A stretch of DNA of 64,000 bases from Hymenobacter piscis (GTDB taxonomy: Bacteria > Bacteroidota > Bacteroidia > Cytophagales > Hymenobacteraceae): NCBI RefSeq assembly GCF_018760735.1, contig NZ_JAHHZN010000003.1:248001-312000 (forward strand), written 5' to 3'. Below the pieces are notes generated by a model that saw only the letters and a program-made list of their open reading frames with translations, was not told where the DNA came from and did not search any database. Shown here piece by piece: positions 16,789 through 22,779 of this stretch. Positions within the stretch are counted from its first letter, which is position 1, and the number at the start of each line of letters is the position of its first letter. The translations under genes and the position numbers were made by a program.

Positions 16789-17421
16789 ATGCAGATTACG
16801 GCCACCGGACTGAGCAAGCGGTTTGCGCGGGAGTGGATTTTCCGGGGCCTGACGCACACGTTCGAGCCGGGCACGGCCACGGCCATCCTGGGGCCCAACG
16901 GCGCCGGTAAAAGCACCCTGCTCAACACCTTGTCGGGTCAGATTCTGCCTACCCAGGGCACGGTGCAGTATGCTGAGGGCGGGCGGGCCGTGGCCGTGGA
17001 GGACGTGCCCATGCGCCTGGCCTACGCCGCGCCCTACCTGGAGCTGATTGAGGAGCTGAGCCTGACCGAGCTGATCCGGTTTCATACCCGCTTTAAGCCG
17101 CTACGGCCGGGCATCACGGCCGCCCAGCTCATCGGGCTCATGTACCTGGAAAAGTCGCGGCACAAGCTGATCCGGGATTTTTCCAGCGGCATGAAGCAGC
17201 GCCTGAAACTGGCGCTGGCCCTCTACGCCGACGCGCCCCTGCTCCTGCTCGACGAGCCCACCACCAACCTCGACCGCACGGGCGTGGCCTGGTACCGGGA
17301 GCACGTGGCCGCCACCCTGGCCGGGCGCACGGTCCTGGTATCGAGCAACGTGCCCGAGGAGTACGACTTCTGCACCGCGCAACTGCTCATCACCGATTTT
17401 GGCGCCCAGGCCGCCCGGTAA
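16789..17421 (+). CDS. Orphan ABC transporter ATP-binding protein
   Basis: The 210-residue protein is a single ABC ATPase domain: Walker A LGPNGAGKST, Q-loop region MRLAYAAPYLELIEE, a degenerate signature FSSGMKQRLKLALAL and Walker B LLLLDEPTTNLD. The H-loop, where a histidine is expected, reads TVLVSSNVPEEYD, with asparagine in its place, so hydrolysis may be altered. No permease gene is adjacent. It follows the lipid A cluster on the same strand but behind a terminator-like palindrome, so a role in lipid export is only a guess. Confidence 0.85.
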   Translation: MQITATGLSKRFAREWIFRGLTHTFEPGTATAILGPNGAGKSTLLNTLSGQILPTQGTVQYAEGGRAVAVEDVPMRLAYAAPYLELIEELSLTELIRFHTRFKPLRPGITAAQLIGLMYLEKSRHKLIRDFSSGMKQRLKLALALYADAPLLLLDEPTTNLDRTGVAWYREHVAATLAGRTVLVSSNVPEEYDFCTAQLLITDFGAQAAR

Positions 17422-17521
17422 GCATTTTTGCGGGCCCGCTCCCGGCCCATGCCACCGGCTGAAATCAAGCGGACAATGCGGCCCTGGCCCTGAAGCGCAA
17501 CCTTCGCATGCTTTCCGCTCG

Positions 17522-17529
17522 TATCTTTG
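17522..17529 (+). promoter_or_regulatory. -7 box TATCTTTG
   Basis: TATCTTTG matches TAnnTTTG and lies 62 bases before the ATG of the acidic protein at 17592. Confidence 0.6.
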
Positions 17530-17591
17530 CAGCTGCGGACGGATTGCAGTCACGCCGCCATTTTTCACCCCATACCGCCCCTAGCAAGGCC

Positions 17592-17957
17592 ATGAGACAG
17601 AACGACGACTTCGACGACGACGACCTTTTTGGCGACGACGATGAGCTGGATAATTTTGCCAGCACCGGCGGCAACACCACCCGCGGCTCGGCCGAAAGCC
17701 AGCTGGCCGCCAAATACTCCGATTACCTGATGTGGCGCGACACCGGCTCTTCGCACGATGAGGCCCTGGATTTGGCCAACATGAGCGAGGACGAGTACGA
17801 CGAGGCGGAAGCCGGCAACGACCCCGAAGGCGGCGGCAAGTTCACCTCCCTCGACGACCTGGACGACGACGATTTCTCCGACGACGATACCGACGAGTAC
17901 GGCAGCGCCGGCAGCTCCCGTAACAGCGGCCGCAACTCCGATTACGACGACTATTAA
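17592..17957 (+). CDS. Highly acidic small protein
   Basis: I place the start at ATG 17592 (121 residues), because the promoter box lies upstream and the 28 residues before it are not conserved-looking. The protein is dominated by aspartate and glutamate (DDDDLFGDDDELDNF; LDDDDFSDDDTDEYG) with serine/glycine spacers and a tyrosine-rich end (SDYDDY). A central segment, AAKYSDYLMWRDTGSSHDEALDLANMSEDEYDEAE, looks folded or helical. No signal peptide or membrane segment. Such proteins may buffer metal, bind basic partners or be disordered chaperone-like factors; I cannot assign a role. Confidence 0.7.
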   Translation: MRQNDDFDDDDLFGDDDELDNFASTGGNTTRGSAESQLAAKYSDYLMWRDTGSSHDEALDLANMSEDEYDEAEAGNDPEGGGKFTSLDDLDDDDFSDDDTDEYGSAGSSRNSGRNSDYDDY

Positions 17958-18047
17958 TTTTCAAGGAGGCGCAGGAGGCTGGGATGTGAGCAATGAGCGA
18001 AATAGCTCGTTTCTTCTCTGCATCTTCTCCCACACCTGCCCCACGCC

Positions 18048-18080
18048 AAGGCCCGCTTTCCTACCGGAAAGCGGGCCTTT
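18048..18080. terminator. Terminator hairpin between convergent genes
   Basis: AAGGCCCGCTTTCC pairs with GGAAAGCGGGCCTT around a short TA loop. It lies downstream of the acidic protein and of the convergent DUF4197 gene. Confidence 0.75.
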
Positions 18081-18183
18081 CGGTTGTAGCAGTAGCGCGA
18101 ACGTTGTAGTTCGCGTCCTTGCATCAGTAGAATTGTCCGGACAGTGGGGAGCGCGCATTACACCGTTTGCGCTCCGGTAGTTC

Positions 18184-18951
18184 TTACTTCCGGCCGAAAA
18201 CACGCTTGAGCAGGTCGGTGGTGCGGGCCACGGGGTTTTCGCGGATGTTGGCTTCTTCCTGGGCAACGAGCGTGAACAGGCCGTCGATGGCCTTGCCGGT
18301 GGCGTACTGGTTGAGGTCGGTTTGCACGGGCGTCACCAGCGGGATGCGGTTGTAGCGCGTGGTCAGGTCAGTGTAATACTTGGTGGCGCCCACCTGATCG
18401 AGGCTGCGCTGCATAATAGGCTGGAAGGCCGTGGTCAGCTGCTGGGTGGTGGTGCGCTTGAGGTAGTTGGTGGCGGCATCCTTCTCGCCCGTCAGAATCC
18501 CCCACACATCCTTGAAGGTAAGGCTCTTGATAGCCGCCACAAAAATGGGTTTGGCGCTCTTGGCCGCATCTTCGGCGCCCCGGTTCAGGGTGAGCTCGAA
18601 TTTATCGACCTGGCTGCCCAGCCCGAGGCTGCGCAGCGTATTGGCCACGCGCTGGGCATCGGGCGGGAAGGGAATCCGGATAAACTTGTTGAGGTAGAAA
18701 CCGTCGGTCTGGGAGGCCTGATCGGCGCCCTTGCTGATGCCCAGGGTCAGGGCTTCCTTCAGGCCGCGGGCGGCCTCGTCCTGAGTCAGATTGCCGGTAC
18801 TACCAGTGGTGCCAATGGTGGTGCCGGTTCTGGTAGGCGCGGGCAGACTTTTGAGGATGCTACCCAGCTTCGGCAAGCGAAACTGCGCCGAAGCCGACAG
18901 GTTCAGCCCCAGTAAAACGACGGGCAACACGAGAATAGAACGATACTTCAT
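18184..18951 (-). CDS. DUF4197 family exported protein
   Basis: From ATG 18951 the protein has 255 residues and a signal peptide (MKYRSILVLPVVLLGLNLSASAQ). The body matches DUF4197: ARGLKEALTLGISKGADQ, IRIPFPPDAQRVANTLRSLGL, FTLNRGAEDAAKSAKPIF-like and GILTGEKDAATNYLKRTT, then QYATGKAIDGLFTLVAQEEANIREN. DUF4197 proteins are helical periplasmic proteins of unknown function in Proteobacteria and Bacteroidota. The frame extends 17 codons further upstream without family support. The gene stands alone and convergent to the acidic protein. Confidence 0.85.
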   Translation of the reverse strand: MKYRSILVLPVVLLGLNLSASAQFRLPKLGSILKSLPAPTRTGTTIGTTGSTGNLTQDEAARGLKEALTLGISKGADQASQTDGFYLNKFIRIPFPPDAQRVANTLRSLGLGSQVDKFELTLNRGAEDAAKSAKPIFVAAIKSLTFKDVWGILTGEKDAATNYLKRTTTQQLTTAFQPIMQRSLDQVGATKYYTDLTTRYNRIPLVTPVQTDLNQYATGKAIDGLFTLVAQEEANIRENPVARTTDLLKRVFGRK

Positions 18952-19290
18952 GGCAGTGACAAAAGAGCAGTACGGCAGTCGGTTTTGCAGAAACCGGACC
19001 AAGTTTTAATTCGACTTGCTTACACGGGCGCTTCGTCAGCCTGGCTCACTGCCGGATGGCTCTGGCGGAGCCCGCGTCATCTGGCCGGCAGTAGTGGGCT
19101 TTCGAGTCCGGCATCTGCTGCGCCCCATCATTCGGGCTGCTACTGTGGGCAAGCTGCTACTGCCCCGGGGGAGCAGAGGCCGAAAAGGAAGGCCGCAAAA
19201 AAGCCGAAAACCCCAGGGCCGTTCTGGCGTTGTTAGCGGGCAATGCCCCATAGCGGGGCTAATCCGGCTCTCTTCCTAACCCGACGCCCC
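18952..19290. other. 339-base spacer without a supported gene
   Basis: This region separates divergent DUF4197 and cinA. It must hold both promoters, but no clear TAnnTTTG box stands out. An open frame of 87 codons at 19016-19279 is basic and low-complexity and was not accepted. A weak stem involving AGCCCC and GGGGCT is near 19250. Confidence 0.5.
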
Positions 19291-20547
19291 ATGTCCCTGA
19301 TTCCCGACGTTGAAATTATGACCATTGGTGATGAACTGCTCTACGGGCAGGTCATCGATACCAACTCCGCCTTCATGGGCCAGGAGCTGGGCAAACTGGG
19401 CCTGCGGGTGCGGCAGATTACCAGCGTATCGGACAAGGCCGAGGAAATTACGGCCACCCTCGACCAAGCCCGGCAGCGGGCCCGGGTGGTGCTCATGACC
19501 GGCGGCCTGGGCCCCACCAAGGACGACCTGACCAAGCACGTGCTGGCCCGCTACTTCGGGGCCGGGCTGGTGCTGAATGAGAACGTGCTGCGCCACGTGG
19601 AAGGCATTTTTGCCCGCTACAACCGGCCCATGCTGGAAGTCAACCGCCAGCAGGCTCTGGTGCCCGAGAACTGCCAGGTGCTGCACAACGCCGTGGGCAC
19701 CGCCCCGGGCATGTGGTTCGAGGACGGCGGCGTGGTGTTCGTGAGCATGCCCGGCGTGCCCCACGAAATGAAGTACCTGATGACCCACGAGGTGCTCCCC
19801 CGCCTACGCGCCCACTTCCAGACGCCCGCCATCGAGCACGTGGTGGTGCAGACGGTGGGCCTGGGCGAGTCGTTTCTGGCCCAGCGCATCGAGGACTGGG
19901 AAACGGCCCTGCCCGCCAATATCAAGCTCGCCTACCTGCCCTCTTTGGGCGGGGTGCGCCTGCGCCTCACCGGCCACGACGACGGCCAGCCCCACCTGCG
20001 CGCCCGTATGGAAGCCCTGCTGCCCGCGCTGCGCACCCTGCTCGGCGACCATATCTTCGCCGAAGGCGAAATCAGGCTGGAAGAAGCCGTAGGCCAGCTG
20101 CTGCTAGCCCGGGGCCTGACGGTGGGCACGGCTGAAAGCTGCACCGGCGGCCTGCTGGCCCACCGCCTCACCAGCGTTCCGGGGGCCTCGCGCTACTACC
20201 AGGGCAGTATTGTGGCCTATTCCAACGAGATGAAGATGCAGGAGCTGGGCGTGCAGGCCGAAACCCTGGCCGCCCACGGGGCCGTGAGCGAGGCCGTGGT
20301 GGCCGAAATGGCCGAGGGCCTGCGCCGCCGCCTGGGCGTGGATGTGGCCCTGGCCACCAGCGGCATTGCCGGCCCCGACGGCGGCACGCCCACCAAGCCC
20401 GTGGGCACCATCTGCGTGGCCTACGCCGACGCCCACCGCACCATCACCAAACAGATCAGCTTCGACCGGGGCCGCCAGCTCAACCTGGAGTTCACCACCA
20501 CTACCGCCCTCAACCTGCTCCGCCTGAACCTGCCGACAGAACGGTGA
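19291..20547 (+). CDS. cinA: CinA: NMN deamidase / competence-damage inducible protein
   Basis: From ATG 19291 the protein has 418 residues with both usual domains. The N-terminal MoCF-like domain shows EIMTIGDELLYGQ and TGGLGPTKDDLTK. The C-terminal CinA domain (about 255-418) shows AESCTGGLLAHRLTSVPGAS, YSNEMKMQELGV and ATSGIAGPDGG. The protein removes or recycles pyridine nucleotides (NMN deamidase, ADP-ribose pyrophosphatase in characterised examples). The start MSLIPDVEIM agrees with the family, whereas the 16 codons before it do not. The TGA stop lies inside the first word (GGTGAGAT) of a composite palindrome. Confidence 0.92.
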   Translation: MSLIPDVEIMTIGDELLYGQVIDTNSAFMGQELGKLGLRVRQITSVSDKAEEITATLDQARQRARVVLMTGGLGPTKDDLTKHVLARYFGAGLVLNENVLRHVEGIFARYNRPMLEVNRQQALVPENCQVLHNAVGTAPGMWFEDGGVVFVSMPGVPHEMKYLMTHEVLPRLRAHFQTPAIEHVVVQTVGLGESFLAQRIEDWETALPANIKLAYLPSLGGVRLRLTGHDDGQPHLRARMEALLPALRTLLGDHIFAEGEIRLEEAVGQLLLARGLTVGTAESCTGGLLAHRLTSVPGASRYYQGSIVAYSNEMKMQELGVQAETLAAHGAVSEAVVAEMAEGLRRRLGVDVALATSGIAGPDGGTPTKPVGTICVAYADAHRTITKQISFDRGRQLNLEFTTTTALNLLRLNLPTER

Positions 20548-20677
20548 GATAGTGAGGTGGTGAAATGGTGAGTTTGAGGTTCGGCTGGCCCCGATTGCGC
20601 CACTTGTGCCGTTAAGTCCAGCTGAAAGATTAAACTCACCATTTCACCAGCTCACTATCTCACTATTTCCCCCCTCA
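20543..20677. repeat. Composite palindrome, GGTGAAAT octamers
   Basis: GGTGAGATAGTGAGGTGGTG... at the left (8-nt words) faces ...CACCATTTCACCAGCTCACTATCTCAC at the right. The core contains ATTGCGCCACTTGTGCCGTTAAG, which recurs in reverse orientation in the copy at 57.7 kb. The cinA stop codon is the TGA of the first word. Confidence 0.85.
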
Positions 20678-20696
20678 TCATCTCACCTGCTCTGGT

Positions 20697-20704
20697 TACC
20701 TTTG
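20697..20704 (+). promoter_or_regulatory. -7 box TACCTTTG before the E2 gene
   Basis: TACCTTTG matches TAnnTTTG and lies 47 bases before the ATG at 20752, immediately after the palindrome. Confidence 0.65.
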
Positions 20705-20751
20705 CTCCACCAAACTCCCACCCCACCCTTACCCTTATTAATCCTGACCGC

Positions 20752-22152
20752 ATGGCACGAGTGGAAATGACGATGCCCAAGATGGGCGAATCCATCATGG
20801 AAGGCACCGTCCTGAAATGGCTCAAACAAGTAGGCGACGCTATCGAGCAAGACGAATCGGTGCTGGAAGTAGCCACCGATAAAGTGGATACCGAAGTACC
20901 AGCCCTGCACGCGGGCATTCTCCAGCAGATTCTGGTGGAAGAAGGCCAGGTAGTGGCCGTGGGCGCCCCTATTGCCGTCATTGAAACCGATGCCGCCAAT
21001 GCCGGTGCCCCGGCCAGCACCCCCGCCACGCCGGCCGCTACCGACAACGGCGCTGCTGCCGCCGCCACCCAGGTACCCCACGTGCCCGCCGCCGAAACCG
21101 CTGCCCCCGCCGCGCCGGCCCCCGCGCAGCCCCAGGCCGGCCGCTTCTACTCCCCGCTGGTGCTCAGCATCGCCCGCGAGGAAGGCATCAGCATGGCCGA
21201 TCTGGAATACCTGCCCGGCACCGGCAGCGAAGGCCGCGTGACCAAAAAAGACATTCTCGACTACGTGGCCGGCGGCAAGCAGCCGCTCAGTGGCGGTGCC
21301 GCAAGCTCCCAGACGGCCCCCACTGCCCAGCCCCAGGCCGCCGCTCCGGCCGCCCAGCCCGCCCCGGCTCCGGCAGCTGTTCCGGCCCAGCAACCAACCG
21401 CCAGCAATCCGCAACCGACCAAGGCTGTGCCTTCCATCAGTGGAGGCCAGGAGCTTATCGAGATGGACCGCATGCGCAAGATGATTGCTCAGCGCATGGT
21501 GGACAGCAAGCGGATTTCGCCCCACGTGACGAGCTTCGTGGAGGCCGACGTGACCGACCTCGTGAACTGGCGCAACAAGCACAAGGACGCCTACAAGAAG
21601 CGTGAGGGCGAGAACCTGACCTTCACGCCCATCTTCATTCAGGCCATTGCCCGCGCCATCCAGGACTTCCCGCTGATCAACGTTTCCATCGATGGCGACT
21701 ACATCATCAAGAAGCGCGACATCAACGTGGGCGTGGCCGTGGCCCTGCCCTCGGGCAACCTTATTGTGCCCGTGATTCATAACGCCGACCAGCTCAACCT
21801 GAACGGCCTGAGCAAGAAGGTAAACGACCTGGCCAACCGCGCCCGCGCCGGTAAGCTCAAGCCCGAGGACCTGGAAGGCGGCACCTACACCGTGAGCAAC
21901 GTGGGCTCGTTTGGCAACGTGATGGGCACGCCCATTATCATGCAGCCCCAGGTGGCCATCATGGCCGTGGGCGCCATCAAAAAGAAGCCCGCCGTCATCG
22001 AAACGCCCCAGGGCGACCTGATTGGCGTGCGTCACTTCATGTTCCTGAGCCACAGCTACGACCACCGCGTGGTCGACGGTTCGCTCGGCGGCATGTTCGT
22101 GCGCCGCGTGGCCGACTACCTCGAGCAATTCGACCCCAACACGACTATCTAG
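20752..22152 (+). CDS. 2-oxo acid dehydrogenase E2 (dihydrolipoamide acyltransferase)
   Basis: The 466-residue protein is the core acyltransferase of a 2-oxoacid dehydrogenase complex. One N-terminal lipoyl domain carries the lipoylated lysine in EVATDKVDTEVPA. An Ala/Pro-rich linker (about 80-125) leads to the peripheral-subunit-binding domain (YSPLVLSIAREEGISMADLEYLPGTG...). A second linker leads to the catalytic domain (about 235-466), which ends with SHSYDHRVVDGSLGG containing the active histidine and aspartate. The features fit the branched-chain or pyruvate type; no E1 or E3 gene lies nearby. The stop TAG opens an array of AGAGCTT heptamers. Confidence 0.92.
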   Translation: MARVEMTMPKMGESIMEGTVLKWLKQVGDAIEQDESVLEVATDKVDTEVPALHAGILQQILVEEGQVVAVGAPIAVIETDAANAGAPASTPATPAATDNGAAAAATQVPHVPAAETAAPAAPAPAQPQAGRFYSPLVLSIAREEGISMADLEYLPGTGSEGRVTKKDILDYVAGGKQPLSGGAASSQTAPTAQPQAAAPAAQPAPAPAAVPAQQPTASNPQPTKAVPSISGGQELIEMDRMRKMIAQRMVDSKRISPHVTSFVEADVTDLVNWRNKHKDAYKKREGENLTFTPIFIQAIARAIQDFPLINVSIDGDYIIKKRDINVGVAVALPSGNLIVPVIHNADQLNLNGLSKKVNDLANRARAGKLKPEDLEGGTYTVSNVGSFGNVMGTPIIMQPQVAIMAVGAIKKKPAVIETPQGDLIGVRHFMFLSHSYDHRVVDGSLGGMFVRRVADYLEQFDPNTTI

Positions 22153-22203
22153 AGCTTAGAGCTTAGAGCTTAGAGCTTAGAGCTTAGAGCTTAGAGCTTA
22201 GAG
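22150..22203. repeat. Seven tandem AGAGCTT heptamers
   Basis: A direct array of the 7-nt word AGAGCTT starts on the stop codon TAG of the E2 gene and runs for seven units. No inverted arm follows here; it abuts the terminator hairpin at 22211. The same word occurs at 42.6 and 60.4 kb. Confidence 0.9.
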
Positions 22204-22210
22204 ATGTATG

Positions 22211-22248
22211 CAGAAGGCCCCGCCGTGGTTACGTGGCGGGGCCTTCTG
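22211..22248 (+). terminator. Terminator hairpin after the E2 gene
   Basis: CAGAAGGCCCCGCC pairs with GGCGGGGCCTTCTG around a ten-base loop. It follows the heptamer array and would end the E2 transcript. Confidence 0.8.
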
Positions 22249-22332
22249 ATGAACGCGACGCCGCATCCCGGCGCGTGGCCAGGTACCCGGCGTCGGAAAT
22301 CCAACAACAAAAACCCCGCAACGAACCCGCTT

Positions 22333-22536
22333 ATGAACAAAACCCTGCCCTTGGTGGCGCTGCTGATTGCACTCGGCCTCATCCTGTTTCTCTACCAGCG
22401 CCTGCGCACCACCGAAACCGCCCTGGAACGCTCCGAACAACGATTCCACGACTGCGAGCAGGTCAGCTTCCAGCTCCAGAACCAGCTCACCCAGGCCACC
22501 CGCGGCCCCGTTCCGGATAGCCTGAAGGTGAAGTAA
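22333..22536 (+). CDS. Small single-pass membrane protein
   Basis: From ATG 22333 the protein has 67 residues: a hydrophobic segment (LPLVALLIALGLILFLYQRL, about residues 4-24) followed by a charged helix of likely coiled-coil character (RTTETALERSEQRFHDCEQVSFQLQNQLTQ). The frame is open further upstream, but that part overlaps the terminator and is not membrane-like. The layout resembles small FtsL/FtsB-like or spacer proteins, yet I see no family signature. It is the only gene between E2 and the TonB receptor. Confidence 0.55.
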   Translation: MNKTLPLVALLIALGLILFLYQRLRTTETALERSEQRFHDCEQVSFQLQNQLTQATRGPVPDSLKVK

Positions 22537-22542
22537 TAACTC

Positions 22543-22779
22543 GGTGAATGAGTGACTGTTCGGTCATTGCGGGGCGGGTGGTGCATCAACCCGGTGGCCT
22601 TCTTCCTCAACTTCGACCTACGCAAAAGCCCCTGACGTTTGCACGTCAGGGGCTTTGTGTTTACTCAGATAGGGCTTGGAATTTCGTGAGGAAAGGCTCA
22701 GTAGCGCTGTTCTGCGGGTGCTTCGGTGAGGCTTGGCCCTGACCGAACAGTCACTCATTCCCCACTTAACTCATTCACC
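22543..22779. repeat. Large palindrome with GAATGAGT words and internal hairpin
   Basis: A 21-bp perfect arm pair (22546-22566 with 22740-22760, GAATGAGTGACTGTTCGGTC...) encloses 170 bases. The core contains a stem AAAGCCCCTGACGT/ACGTCAGGGGCTTT (22625-22656) followed by TGTGTTTACTCAG. The copy at 53.1 kb shares both the arm word and this core, so this is a true repeat family. It lies between convergent genes. Confidence 0.88.
22625..22656. terminator. Hairpin inside the palindrome at 22.5 kb
   Basis: AAAGCCCCTGACGT pairs perfectly with ACGTCAGGGGCTTT around TTGC. With flanking A and T runs it can terminate transcription from both the small membrane protein and the TonB receptor. Confidence 0.8.

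Noticed and set aside
19016..19279. 87-codon plus-strand frame upstream of cinA
   Set aside because: Strongly basic, no homology that I recognise and competing frames of similar quality; looks like GC-rich chance.
22150..22203. Tandem short repeats that could look like a CRISPR or minisatellite array
   Set aside because: Units are 7-8 nt with no spacers and no cas genes; most copies have inverted partners, so they belong to the palindrome family.
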